From Rhizobium sp. NZLR1 (GTDB lineage Bacteria > Pseudomonadota > Alphaproteobacteria > Rhizobiales > Rhizobiaceae), in the NCBI RefSeq assembly GCF_017357385.1, contig NZ_CP071632.1, forward strand, positions 1,989,501 to 2,053,500: a stretch of 64,000 nt of DNA. The letters run 5' to 3'. The position numbers and the translations under genes were made by a program. Positions 47,168 through 56,160 of this stretch are shown one piece after another; the first letter of the stretch is position 1, and each line of letters begins with the position of its first letter. The notes under the pieces are model-generated. The model worked only from the letters and a program-made list of their open reading frames with translations. It did not search any database and had not been told where the DNA came from.

Positions 47168-48100
47168 ATGGATCGTATCGATGCAATGAAGGTCTTTGTC
47201 ACTGCGGTTGAAGAAGGAAGCCTGGCGGGCGCCGCTCGTAGGCTGAAGCGGTCCCCGACTGCGATCAGTCGGGCATTGGGTCTGCTTGAGCAACATGTTG
47301 GCGTGGAGCTCCTTCACCGAACGACAAGGAGTCTAAAGCTCAGCGAAGCGGGCCAGAGATATGTCGAAGCATGCCGCAGGGTGCTTGTCGATCTCGAGGA
47401 GGCAGACATGATCGCCGGCTCAGAGCGATCCTCTCCGCGAGGAACGCTGACAATTTCGGCGCCGCCCATCCTGGGCGAAGAGGTGCTCCGGCCGATCCTC
47501 GACAGCTTCCTTCGTGAGAACGCCAACGTCTCCGTTCGGCTTTTGATGCTCGATCGCTTCGTGAACCTGGTCGACGAGGGAGTGGACTTCGCCCTGAGGA
47601 TCGGAAATCTCGCCGACTCGACCCACATGTCCACGCGCATTGGCGGAGATGTTCGCCGCGTCGTGGTCGCCGCGCCGCAATATCTCGACAGTCGAGCCGC
47701 AATCACTGAGCCGTCGGATCTCTCCCGCCACGACTTGATCGCCTTCTCGAACTTCGGCCTCGAATCCTGGAGCTTCGCGCCGGCCAAAGGCACTTCCGTC
47801 CCAAGAACCGTTCACTTCACCCCACGCTATCTCGTCAACAGCGTCCGAGCGGCTGCGGCATCGGCCGCCGAAGGAATGGGCGTGACGCGGCTCTATTCGT
47901 ATCACGTCGCAGAATATGTCCGCGACGGTCGCCTAAGAGTCGTTCTTCATCAGGCGGAGCCACCTGCGCTGCCAGTTCACATCCTGACCCCTCAAGGACG
48001 CGCAGCCGTTCCGAAAGTTCGAACCTTCATCGACTTTGCAGTTCCGCGTCTACGTTCGGAACTTGGACGCATCGCCGCGGAATCCGGAAGCCTCGAATAA
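47168..48100 (+). CDS. LysR family transcriptional regulator
   Basis: A 310-residue LysR protein. The N-terminal HTH is LAGAARRLKRSPTAISRALG and LLHRTTRSLKLSEAG. The rest is a periplasmic-binding-like effector domain (TLTISAPPILGEEVLRP onward). AGGAG precedes the ATG. It diverges from the FixJ-like gene and carries an island operator upstream. I infer that it controls the epoxide hydrolase, SDR, nitronate monooxygenase and SnoaL units. Confidence 0.92.
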   Translation: MDRIDAMKVFVTAVEEGSLAGAARRLKRSPTAISRALGLLEQHVGVELLHRTTRSLKLSEAGQRYVEACRRVLVDLEEADMIAGSERSSPRGTLTISAPPILGEEVLRPILDSFLRENANVSVRLLMLDRFVNLVDEGVDFALRIGNLADSTHMSTRIGGDVRRVVVAAPQYLDSRAAITEPSDLSRHDLIAFSNFGLESWSFAPAKGTSVPRTVHFTPRYLVNSVRAAAASAAEGMGVTRLYSYHVAEYVRDGRLRVVLHQAEPPALPVHILTPQGRAAVPKVRTFIDFAVPRLRSELGRIAAESGSLE

Positions 48101-48251
48101 TTGTGCCGAAACGCGGTTGGCTGCCTGCAGGCAAGCGACGGTTCTCCGCGCCGTCCTTCCCAGCTAACCTCCTAGTCACGGTGATGAGCTCGGCACCGGC
48201 TCGGTGCTCGTCAACCGAGGCGGACGGACGAGTGTCGCTGGTAGCCAGCGG

Positions 48252-48279
48252 GAACGCCGGCCCGAGAGGACCGGCGTTC
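48252..48279 (+). terminator. Hairpin between lysR and VOC gene
   Basis: Nine-pair stem GAACGCCGG / CCGGCGTTC with a ten-base loop, followed by TTGCG. It lies between the convergent ends of lysR and the VOC gene and could serve both. The rest of 48101-48336 shows no gene. Confidence 0.5.
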
Positions 48280-48336
48280 TTGCGAAATGCTCGGGGCGGA
48301 GATGGTTGCCTGGGGCGCAGGCTTTCGTTCAGGAGG

Positions 48337-49005
48337 TCACGTCGGCAGGGTTTGGCCAGACTGCTCTTTGACCAGATAGTCGGCGTACCATTCTGGCCAC
48401 GCCTCGTCGTGCTTGCCGCCGTCGCGCTTCTCATGCTCGCCATGGGCGGCCGCGGCCCTGCGCAGCGCCTCTGCGAGGTCGCCGGCGGATGTGAACGCTG
48501 CACCTTTGGTGTCGATGCGACCAGGAAGTCTCGCCGTGACTTCCTGTAGGAGCCAGCCGTTTCCGTCCGGGTCGGAGAAGGAGGCGAAAGAACCGTAGCT
48601 CGACCGGGAGGGATGTGGTCCTGGCAGCCGCTGGTCGGCGCCCTTGTGATGGAAGACGCCGCCGGCGTCGTGAAAGACGCCGCTCATCTCGGCGCCGCGG
48701 GAGGCAAGAGCCGCGTGCGCCATCTCGATGTCGGTAACGACCAAGTGGAGGCCTTGAGCGGAACCGGGTGAGGCGGCCGTCACATTCGATCCGAAAATCG
48801 TGGAGCAAGGCGAGCCTGGAGGGGTCACCTGCACGACGCGAAAACCGTCCTTGCCAGAGACGTCGGCGTCGAGCCTCCAGCCAAGGCCGGTGTAGAAGGA
48901 CTTGGCGCGATCGACGTCGGACACGGGAATGACGACGACTTCGAGCTTCATGTCGATGTGATCCGCGCGCGCGGATTTGGTTGGGGTGGGTTCTTGGATA
49001 GCCAT
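48337..49005 (-). CDS. VOC family glyoxalase-like protein
   Basis: About 222 residues. A glyoxalase/bleomycin-resistance module covers residues about 18-155: LEVVVIPVSDVDRAKSFYTG, GLHLVVTDIEMAHAAL, and SFSDPDGNGWLLQEV with the metal Glu. A hydrophilic His-rich tail follows. GGGAG lies before the ATG at 49005; the longer frame to 49197 is unsupported. It diverges from epoxide hydrolase 2, sharing an operator region. Confidence 0.8.
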   Translation of the reverse strand: MAIQEPTPTKSARADHIDMKLEVVVIPVSDVDRAKSFYTGLGWRLDADVSGKDGFRVVQVTPPGSPCSTIFGSNVTAASPGSAQGLHLVVTDIEMAHAALASRGAEMSGVFHDAGGVFHHKGADQRLPGPHPSRSSYGSFASFSDPDGNGWLLQEVTARLPGRIDTKGAAFTSAGDLAEALRRAAAAHGEHEKRDGGKHDEAWPEWYADYLVKEQSGQTLPT

Positions 49006-49075
49006 CTCGATCTCCCTGTTAATCGCGGTCACTTTCACCGCGATCGGCACGATGCGCCGTCGCTGTCCCCGATGT

Positions 49076-49150
49076 CCATTGTCCCAAGGTGTCGATGCGT
49101 CGAGCACGTCGGTAACCGATCCATTGGTATCGCCAATACCTTCGAACAAT
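49076..49150. promoter_or_regulatory. Island operator, copy 4 (VOC / epoxide hydrolase 2 intergenic)
   Basis: Two elements. CCATTGTCCCAAGGTGTCGA begins at 49076 as a single half-site. A paired element has core GGTAT-N5-ATACC at 49126-49140, and its right arm reads ATTGTTCGAAGGTATTGG on the minus strand. They lie between the divergent VOC gene and epoxide hydrolase 2. Confidence 0.6.
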
Positions 49151-49218
49151 ATCCTCGGCAGCCCTGCCGGACGATCCCTTAGACGCATTCCAACCATTCA
49201 GTTTCAACGGAGGACGTC

Positions 49219-50505
49219 ATGTCAGCAGGAGTAGAAGCGAGAACCGCACTATCGACGACGCGGCGCGAACTGCTTGCAGTCACAGCCGCGACCGCCGCAC
49301 TCAGCATTCTCCCCAAGCCCGTCAGGGCGGCGACGGAGGGCGATGCTATCCGCCCCTTCAAGTGCGCAATCCCGCAGGAGGAGGTCGATGAGCTGCGCCG
49401 CCGTGTCTGTGCGACACGTTGGCCTGGCAAGGAGACGGTTTCCGACCGTTCGCAAGGCGCGCAGCTTCAAAAGCTAAAGCCGCTCGTGGAGTACTGGGGC
49501 AAGGAATACGACTGGCGGCGCGGCGAGAAGAAGCTAAACGCGCATACGCAGTTCATGACTAGGATCGATGGCCTCGACATTCACTTCATTCACGTCAAGT
49601 CCAAGCACGCGGACGCCCTGCCGCTGATCATGACGCACGGCTGGCCCGGATCGGTGCTCGAACTCGTCAAGACGATCGGGCCGCTCACCGATCCGGCCGC
49701 TCACGGCGGCGCCGCGGAGGACGCCTTCCACGTCGTCATACCGTCGATGCCCGGCTACGGCTTCTCGGAAGTCCCAAGCGAAACCGGATGGGGCCCGGAC
49801 CGCATCGGGTGGGCGTGGCACGTGCTGATGAAGCGGCTCGGCTACGACCGTTATGTGTCGCAGGGCGGGGACTGGGGCGCTGTCGTATCCGACAAGATGG
49901 CGGCGCAGGCACCGGACGGACTGCTCGGCATTCACACGAACATGCCGGCGACCGTTCCGCCCGACATTGCGAAGGCGCTCGCCGATGGCGAACCCGCGCC
50001 GGCCGGGCTTTCCGAAGACGAGAAGGCCGCCTACGAGCAGATGAACGCGCTGTACACGAAGGGCGCGGCCTACGCTTTGATGATGGTCACGCGGCCGCAG
50101 ACGCTGGGCTATGCGTTGACCGATTCACCGGTCGGTCTCGCCGCCTGGTACTACGACAAGTTCGCCGACTGGACCTACAGCGGCGGCGACCCGGAGCAGT
50201 CGCTGACTAAGGACGAGATGCTCGACGACATCTCCCTCTACTGGTTCACAGGGACCGCGACGTCAGGTGCGCGGCTCTACTGGGAGAACAACGCCAACAA
50301 CTTCAACGCCGTCGACATCAAGATTCCGGCTGCGATCACGGTGTTCCCCGGCGAGATCTACCAGGCTCCGAGGAGCTGGGCCGAGAAGGCGTACCACAAC
50401 CTCATCTACTACAACAAAGTCGACAAGGGCGGCCACTTCGCCGCCTGGGAGCAGCCAGACCTTTTCGCATCGGAGCTTCGGGCGGCGTTCAGAACGCTGC
50501 GCTGA
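49219..50505 (+). CDS. Epoxide hydrolase, probably Tat-exported (paralogue)
   Basis: A 428-residue paralogue of the gene at 38464. A twin-arginine type leader STTRRELLAVTAATAALSIL is followed by the EHN domain (IRPFKCAIPQEEVDELRRRV), oxyanion THGWPGSVLE, nucleophile Asp in GGDWGAVVSDK and His in KGGHFAAWEQPDLF. GGAGG precedes the ATG. It heads a plus-strand operon with SDR, D-cysteine desulfhydrase-like and FMN reductase genes. Confidence 0.9.
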   Translation: MSAGVEARTALSTTRRELLAVTAATAALSILPKPVRAATEGDAIRPFKCAIPQEEVDELRRRVCATRWPGKETVSDRSQGAQLQKLKPLVEYWGKEYDWRRGEKKLNAHTQFMTRIDGLDIHFIHVKSKHADALPLIMTHGWPGSVLELVKTIGPLTDPAAHGGAAEDAFHVVIPSMPGYGFSEVPSETGWGPDRIGWAWHVLMKRLGYDRYVSQGGDWGAVVSDKMAAQAPDGLLGIHTNMPATVPPDIAKALADGEPAPAGLSEDEKAAYEQMNALYTKGAAYALMMVTRPQTLGYALTDSPVGLAAWYYDKFADWTYSGGDPEQSLTKDEMLDDISLYWFTGTATSGARLYWENNANNFNAVDIKIPAAITVFPGEIYQAPRSWAEKAYHNLIYYNKVDKGGHFAAWEQPDLFASELRAAFRTLR

Positions 50506-50543
50506 CGCTTTATCCAAAGCACCGCAATAAAGGAGAAATGACA

Positions 50544-51353
50544 ATGACAAACTTTCCAAGAGGCACTGCACTGATCACCGGTGGATCGTCGGGTATCGGC
50601 GCGCTCTACGCCGACAGGCTCGCCCGCCGCGGCTACGACCTGATACTGGTGGCGCGCAGCCAGGATGCGCTCGCCAGGATCAGCAAGGACATCGCAAGTT
50701 CGACCGGTCGGAAGATAAAGACCGTCCGGGCGGATCTCGGCCAGCGCGACGACCTCTCGAAGGTCGAAGGAATCCTTCGGAGCGACCCGTCGATCACCAT
50801 GCTCGTCAACAACGCCGGGGTGGGCGCAGTCGAACCGTTGCTCATGTCCGACGTCGAGGCGATGGAAAAAATGATTGCGATCAACGTGACGGCTCTTACT
50901 CGTCTCGTCTATGCCGTCGCGCCGTCCTTCGTCGCACGCGAGCACGGCACGATCGTCAACATGGCTTCCGCATTAGGCATCGCTCCCGAGATCCTCAACG
51001 GGGTCTACGGCGCAACGAAGGCGTTCGTCATCGCTCTGACGTTCTCTCTGCAGAAGGAACTCGCAGAAAAAAACATCCGAATCCAGGCCGTACTTCCCGG
51101 CGCAGTGGAGACGCCGTTCTGGGAAGCGTCAGGCGGCTCGCTTGACCGTCTTCCGGACCAGATCGTCATGAAGGCGGAAGACGCCGTCGATGCGGCGCTC
51201 GCCGGTCTCGACATGGGCGAGCTGATCACCCTTCCGTCGGTTCCCGACATCGCCGACTGGAACGCATATGAGGCGGCTCGCCAGAAGCTGATGCCGAACC
51301 TTTCTCGCAACGTTCCCGCCCCGCGCTACCGGACGCCGGCACTGGCGTCTTGA
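50544..51353 (+). CDS. SDR family NAD(P)-dependent oxidoreductase
   Basis: About 269 residues. The cofactor motif is ITGGSSGIGALYADRLARRG, NNAGVG is present, and the catalytic Tyr-x3-Lys is in NGVYGATKAFVIAL. I chose the second ATG (50544), about eight bases after GGAG. It lies 38 bases after epoxide hydrolase 2 and overlaps the frame of the next gene by a few bases. It may oxidise the diol or alcohol product of the hydrolase. Confidence 0.9.
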   Translation: MTNFPRGTALITGGSSGIGALYADRLARRGYDLILVARSQDALARISKDIASSTGRKIKTVRADLGQRDDLSKVEGILRSDPSITMLVNNAGVGAVEPLLMSDVEAMEKMIAINVTALTRLVYAVAPSFVAREHGTIVNMASALGIAPEILNGVYGATKAFVIALTFSLQKELAEKNIRIQAVLPGAVETPFWEASGGSLDRLPDQIVMKAEDAVDAALAGLDMGELITLPSVPDIADWNAYEAARQKLMPNLSRNVPAPRYRTPALAS

Positions 51354-51388
51354 AACCGGTGGGACAACACATAAGAAGAGAAGCAGAG

Positions 51389-52417
51389 ATGTCCGACTGG
51401 AATCTTTTGAACGGTTTTCCGCGCGTGCGCCTGGTGAACGGACCGACGCCGATCCAGCGGCTGGATCGTCTGGAGCAAGTCCTCGGCGAGCGTCGACGAG
51501 GCGTCTCGATCTGGGCGAAGCGAGACGATCTGATGGAACTGGGGGGCGGGGGCAACAAGCTACGCAAGCTCGAATTCCTGATCGGCCAGGCCCTGTCGGA
51601 AGGCTGCGACACTCTCGTCGTAACTGGCGGCGTGCAGTCGAACTTCGCTCGTCTGGCCGCGGCCGCCTGCGCCAGAACCGGAATGGCATGCGAGGTCGTT
51701 CTGGCTCAAATGGTGCCCCGCGGGACCGAGATCTACCAGACGAACGGCAACGTCTTGTTGGATCGGCTCTTTGGCGCCCGTGTCCACCTCCTCGGCACGG
51801 GCGATGATGCGGGCGCATTCGCCAGGAGCCGCGCGTCGGAAATCGCCGCGGCTGGAAGCAAGGCTTTCGTGGGCACGCTTGGTGGTTCAACGCCGGTCGG
51901 AGCTTTAGGCTACATTGACTGCGCACTCGAAGTCGAAGTGCAATCGACCGAAATCGGCGTCGCGTTCGACCAGATGATTGTCCCGAATGGCAGCGGCGGC
52001 ATGCACGCCGGTCTCGCCGCAGGAGCTGTTTTAGCCGGAAAAGATCCGTCGAGGATCAGAGCGTATACCGTTCTCTCGCCAGCGGAGGCGTGCGTCGCCG
52101 CGACGGTGGAAAAAGTCAACGCTGTCTTCGACCTTCTCGGGGAGCAATACCGAATTCGAGGGGAGGAGCTGGCGATAGACGGCGCTCAGCTCGGTAGCGG
52201 CTACGGCATGCCGACGTCCGAGATGGTCAAAGCAGTCAATCTCGTCGGCCGCACTGAAGGCCTGCTTCTGGATCCCGTGTACGGAGGGAAGGCCTTTGCC
52301 GGCCTGCTGTCCGATATCGAAAACGAAGTCATCGCGCCAGGATCGAACGTCCTGTTCGTCATGACGGGAGGTTCTCCTGGGCTCTATGCCTATGCAGACG
52401 CCCTGAGCAGCGACTGA
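51389..52417 (+). CDS. D-cysteine desulfhydrase / ACC deaminase-like PLP enzyme
   Basis: A fold type II PLP enzyme of about 342 residues. The PLP Lys is in GGGGNKLRKLEFLIG, the next block is TGGVQSNFARLAAAACA, and the phosphate loop is PNGSGGMHAGLAAG. The pattern is closest to D-cysteine desulfhydrase rather than true ACC deaminase. It releases sulfide or ammonia from a D-amino or cyclic amino acid. Its place in an epoxide hydrolase operon is unexplained. Confidence 0.82.
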   Translation: MSDWNLLNGFPRVRLVNGPTPIQRLDRLEQVLGERRRGVSIWAKRDDLMELGGGGNKLRKLEFLIGQALSEGCDTLVVTGGVQSNFARLAAAACARTGMACEVVLAQMVPRGTEIYQTNGNVLLDRLFGARVHLLGTGDDAGAFARSRASEIAAAGSKAFVGTLGGSTPVGALGYIDCALEVEVQSTEIGVAFDQMIVPNGSGGMHAGLAAGAVLAGKDPSRIRAYTVLSPAEACVAATVEKVNAVFDLLGEQYRIRGEELAIDGAQLGSGYGMPTSEMVKAVNLVGRTEGLLLDPVYGGKAFAGLLSDIENEVIAPGSNVLFVMTGGSPGLYAYADALSSD

Positions 52418-52469
52418 TCCTCTCCCCGGAGGGTCATTATCATCAACCCGACATAAAACGAGGAATGCC

Positions 52470-53063
52470 ATGCCCACGAAACCTAAGATCGCCATCATCA
52501 TCGGCTCCACCCGGCCGACCCGTTTCGCCGACAAGCCCGCACAGTGGATACTGAAGCAGGCTCAGGCTCGCGACGACATCGACGTCGAAATCGTCGATCT
52601 GCGCGACCATCCGCTGCCGTTCTTCGACGAGGTCGCGTCGAACGCCTACGCACCAAGCCAGAGTGCGGAAGCCGTTCGTTGGCAGCAGACCGTGGCCCGC
52701 TACGACGGGTACATCTTCGTCGTCGCGGAATACAATCGCTCGATCACCGGCGTGCTGAAGAACGCCCTCGACCAGTCATACGTGGAATGGGCACGCAAGC
52801 CGTTCACCGCGATCGCCTATGGCACGGCGGGCGGGTCGCGCGCACTCGAGCATCTGCGCGGAATCGGCGTCGAGCTGCAGATGGTTTCCACGCATGCGGC
52901 CGTTCATATCGGCGGCAGCGACTTCTTCACCGTCTTCTCGATGGGCGGCAACAAGCCGATCGAAGAGATCGAAGCCAACCTGCTGCCGTCGGCGAAGACT
53001 GCGCTGGACGAGCTGGTCTGGTGGGCGAAGGCCACGATGGCTGCGAAGGCTTCAGAGGTGTAA
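52470..53063 (+). CDS. NADPH-dependent FMN reductase family protein
   Basis: A 197-residue flavodoxin-fold reductase. It has IIIGSTRPTRFADKPAQWIL for FMN phosphate binding and AEYNRSITGVLKNALDQSY. It could supply reduced flavin to the LLM monooxygenase at 61828 or act as a quinone reductase. It ends the plus-strand operon before a strong hairpin. Confidence 0.88.
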   Translation: MPTKPKIAIIIGSTRPTRFADKPAQWILKQAQARDDIDVEIVDLRDHPLPFFDEVASNAYAPSQSAEAVRWQQTVARYDGYIFVVAEYNRSITGVLKNALDQSYVEWARKPFTAIAYGTAGGSRALEHLRGIGVELQMVSTHAAVHIGGSDFFTVFSMGGNKPIEEIEANLLPSAKTALDELVWWAKATMAAKASEV

Positions 53064-53077
53064 CCTCTGCGAGACAA

Positions 53078-53105
53078 GGAGCGGGGGCGTCAGCGCCCCC
53101 GCTCC
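53078..53105. terminator. Bidirectional terminator between convergent operons
   Basis: Perfect 12-pair stem GGAGCGGGGGCG / CGCCCCCGCTCC with a four-base loop. AGTTT follows on the plus side. It sits in the 52-base gap between the FMN reductase and aldehyde dehydrogenase gene ends. Confidence 0.7.
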
Positions 53106-53115
53106 AGTTTATCGT

Positions 53116-54663
53116 CTACACGCGAGCGGCGGAATTGCTATTCTTGAGTGGAGCTGGAAGCAGGTCTGCCGGGAAGTCCTGGTAGGACACCGGGCGCAGG
53201 AAACGGTAGATCGCCAATGTGCCTACCGACGTCGATCTTCCGTCCGACGTCGCCGGATAAGGTCCGCCATGGACCATCGCCGGGGAGACCTCGACGCCCG
53301 TCCCGAAGCCGTTGACGAGGAGCCGTCCGGCGAGAAGTTCCAACTGCGGGATCATCTTGGAGGCGGCGACGACGTCTTCGGCATCCACGTGTAGCGCGAT
53401 GGTCAACTGACCTTCCAAGGATTCGACGACCCTGCGCAGATCGTCGTGGTCACTGCAGCGAACGATCAGTCCCGCCGCGCCGAAAACTTCTTCCTGAAGC
53501 TCCGGATTGGCGAGAAAGGAAGCCGCCGTCGTCTGGAAAAGCGCGGCCGAGGCCTGATGAGCCGTTCCGTCCTTCCCGACAGAGACCTGCGATACGGATG
53601 GTGACGACGCAAGCCTTGCAACGCCCTTTCGATACGCCTCGCAGATGCCGCCTGTCAGCATGGTCTGAGCCGGCGCTTCCGCCAAGGCCGCCGCCGCGCT
53701 ATCGACGAAGGCGTCGAGGCCCGCACCCTCGATGGCGATGATCAGCCCAGGATTCGTGCAGAATTGACCGGCGCCGAGGATGAGCGAAGCCGCGAACGAT
53801 CTTCCGATTTCCGCGCCCCGGCTGAATAGTGCGTTCGGATAGAGGATGACGGGGTTGATGCTGCTCATTTCGGCGTAGACGGGTATGGGCTGCTTCCGCT
53901 CCGATGCGATCTTCATCAGCGCTGTCCCGCCACGGCGCGAGCCGGTGAAGCCGACGGCGCGAATACGATGGTCGGCGACAAGGGTCTGGCCGACCTCGAA
54001 TCCTGCGTCGAACAAAAGCGCGAAAGTCCCCGACGGAAGCCCACATGCCGCGACGGCGTCAACGACGGCCTTGCCAACGAGTGCGGAGGTTCCGGGATGG
54101 GCGGAATGCGCCTTGACGATCACCGGACATCCTGCTGCGAGGGCAGAGGCGGTGTCGCCGCCAGCGACAGAAAAGGCTAGGGGGAAGTTCGACGCCCCGA
54201 ACACTGCGACCGGTCCGAGAGCGATGTTGCGGAGCCGAAGGTCGGGCTTCGCCACCGGCTTGCGGTCGGCGTCGGCGGGATCGAAACGCAAGTCCTGGAA
54301 AGCACCGTCTCGGACCTCCTTCGCGAAAAGCCTAAGCTGTCCGACCGTCCGGGCACGCTCTCCTTCGATGCGGCCACGCGGCAGTCCCGTCTCGTCGATC
54401 GCTCGCAGGACGAGTTCGTCGCCAAGGGCCAGAATTCCTTCCGCTATCGCTTCCAGGAAGCGGGCCCGATCTTCGAGCGACGTCTCCTTGTAGGCCGGGA
54501 AGGCGTCCCAGGCCAACGCTGCGGCCTGCTCGACCTGCTCCTTCGTCGCGCCTGCGAAGTTCGGCTCCATGGTGTTGCCGTTCGCAGGATTGGTCGCGAA
54601 GAACGCTGAGGCGGCACCGCGCACGTTTGCGCCGCCGATAAGAAGGTCGCCTGAGAGTGTCAT
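53116..54663 (-). CDS. Aldehyde dehydrogenase, ketoglutarate semialdehyde dehydrogenase-like
   Basis: About 515 residues. ALDH motifs: [34 protein letters not shown], and the catalytic Cys in [13 protein letters not shown]. The overall pattern matches NADP-dependent 2,5-dioxovalerate (alpha-ketoglutarate semialdehyde) dehydrogenases, but the island context suggests another aldehyde. AAGGA precedes the ATG at 54663. It ends the minus-strand operon; a 206-base gap upstream may hold its own promoter. Confidence 0.88.
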   Translation of the reverse strand: MTLSGDLLIGGANVRGAASAFFATNPANGNTMEPNFAGATKEQVEQAAALAWDAFPAYKETSLEDRARFLEAIAEGILALGDELVLRAIDETGLPRGRIEGERARTVGQLRLFAKEVRDGAFQDLRFDPADADRKPVAKPDLRLRNIALGPVAVFGASNFPLAFSVAGGDTASALAAGCPVIVKAHSAHPGTSALVGKAVVDAVAACGLPSGTFALLFDAGFEVGQTLVADHRIRAVGFTGSRRGGTALMKIASERKQPIPVYAEMSSINPVILYPNALFSRGAEIGRSFAASLILGAGQFCTNPGLIIAIEGAGLDAFVDSAAAALAEAPAQTMLTGGICEAYRKGVARLASSPSVSQVSVGKDGTAHQASAALFQTTAASFLANPELQEEVFGAAGLIVRCSDHDDLRRVVESLEGQLTIALHVDAEDVVAASKMIPQLELLAGRLLVNGFGTGVEVSPAMVHGGPYPATSDGRSTSVGTLAIYRFLRPVSYQDFPADLLPAPLKNSNSAARV

Positions 54664-54869
54664 CGTGGATCCTTTCGAAATGATGAGCGGGCCGCCTTCC
54701 AACAAAATGGGGGAGTGATGCGAGGCGTCCGCGGCTGGCTGTCGAATTCAAATAAGGTTCGGCGAAGCACGTGCCAACCCCCGAAGCGCAAATAGTATTA
54801 CTTTTCGATGTCAGAAATCCGGCGTGTGGTAGGACGCGCGCCGGATGGCTGTTGGCAACGGCGTCGACC

Positions 54870-55505
54870 TTACGCCGTCTGGGTGAGAGCGATCGCCGCC
54901 ACGGTTTCCTTTGTGTCGACGATGGCACTGGCGTAGCTCGGAAGATTGACCTCCAGGGCTGCGTGCATCATTTCCGGCGAGTAGTCGGCGACCGCGTCCT
55001 TGACGACCGTGACGTCGTAGCCGAGCTCGACCGCATAGCGGACGGTCGCCTCGATGCAGGTGTGGGCCACCAACCCGATCACGATAACACGCTGTATGCC
55101 GTGCCGTTTCAGCTCGAGATCGAGATCGGTGTTGGCGAAGCCGCTTGAGCACCAGTGTTCCGATGCGACGACCTCGCCGGCCACGGGCACGAATTCGGCA
55201 CGGAACTCACCGCCCCACGTGCCGAACTCGAAGCTCTTGCGGTGCCAGGCCGCACGCTGGATCGGCGCCACGTACTTCCAGTTCTCGTAGTCTCCGGCCC
55301 GGTAGCGATGATGCATCGCGAAGAACACCCGGAGCTTAGCTTCGCGGGCGGCGGTCAGCACTTCAAGCATGTGTGGAACGCAGTTGTTCGCCTCCGCGAC
55401 CTCCTTGATCCGCGGCCAGATCTTGCCACCCTCAGAAATGAAGTCGTTGTAGGGATCGACCACCAGCAGTCCGGTGTTGCTTCGATCGAAGGATAGGTCA
55501 GTCAT
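54870..55505 (-). CDS. Isochorismatase-like cysteine hydrolase
   Basis: A 211-residue isochorismatase-fold hydrolase. The catalytic Asp is in LLVVDPYNDFISEGG and the Cys in GLVAHTCIEATVRYAVELG with the preceding cis bond. Such enzymes cleave amide or vinyl ether bonds of small molecules. It starts 19 bases after the unknown protein gene. Confidence 0.88.
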   Translation of the reverse strand: MTDLSFDRSNTGLLVVDPYNDFISEGGKIWPRIKEVAEANNCVPHMLEVLTAAREAKLRVFFAMHHRYRAGDYENWKYVAPIQRAAWHRKSFEFGTWGGEFRAEFVPVAGEVVASEHWCSSGFANTDLDLELKRHGIQRVIVIGLVAHTCIEATVRYAVELGYDVTVVKDAVADYSPEMMHAALEVNLPSYASAIVDTKETVAAIALTQTA

Positions 55506-55524
55506 GATGTTCTCCTTCGCCGGA

Positions 55525-56073
55525 TCAGGCCGCCTTCGTCGCGGAGTTCTTCAGGGCTGCGCGTTCAATGCTCGCAGCGAACAGCGGCGTCTCGCCTTTG
55601 TTGTGGGCGATGGACATCGGCTGTCGCTGCGTTCGGAAGAGTTCGAACGGGATGCCCTGGCGATCGAGGAAGGCGATCATCTCGTCCGTTGCAAAGGATT
55701 GGACGCGGTTGGTGAATTCGCAGCGGTTCGCATCGAGCTTCTTCACACTCAGTTCCCAGGTGACGTGGATGGTGACCCGGCCGTTGGGCGTAAAGACGTC
55801 GGAATCGGAGTCGAGGATGAGATGATCCTTTTCGCCGAGTGTCTCATGGTAATGCTGGACCATCAGGCTGCCGCCGATCGTCTCGACGTTGATCGACATC
55901 CGCGTGCCGTCGGCCGCGGTGGTGAAGCCTGCCGCGATGTGGGCCGGCGAGCAGCCTTGATATTCTTTTTCAGGAAGATTGAAGCACCACGTCGGGATGT
56001 CGATCTTCTCGATCGGCGCATTGATGATGGCCGAAAAGCTTGAATCGACGATCTGGTGTTCGAGACTGTGCAT
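55525..56073 (-). CDS. Conserved hypothetical protein, 182 aa
   Basis: A soluble protein starting MHSLEHQIVDSSFSAIINAP. The middle (GFTTAADGTRMSINVETIGG, VTIHVTWELSVKKLDANRCE) reads as a beta-rich sheet, perhaps a SRPBCC-like ligand-binding fold. GGAG precedes the ATG at 56073. It lies within the minus-strand operon between the isochorismatase-like and exported crotonase genes. I do not recognise the family. Confidence 0.7.
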   Translation of the reverse strand: MHSLEHQIVDSSFSAIINAPIEKIDIPTWCFNLPEKEYQGCSPAHIAAGFTTAADGTRMSINVETIGGSLMVQHYHETLGEKDHLILDSDSDVFTPNGRVTIHVTWELSVKKLDANRCEFTNRVQSFATDEMIAFLDRQGIPFELFRTQRQPMSIAHNKGETPLFAASIERAALKNSATKAA

Positions 56074-56160
56074 GGGATATCTCCATTGTCGTTGAGTGCG
56101 TTGAAGGATGTCCGATGCCCGCGCGCGACCTGCCGCTCGCCACGCGGGCACCGTTTCGGC

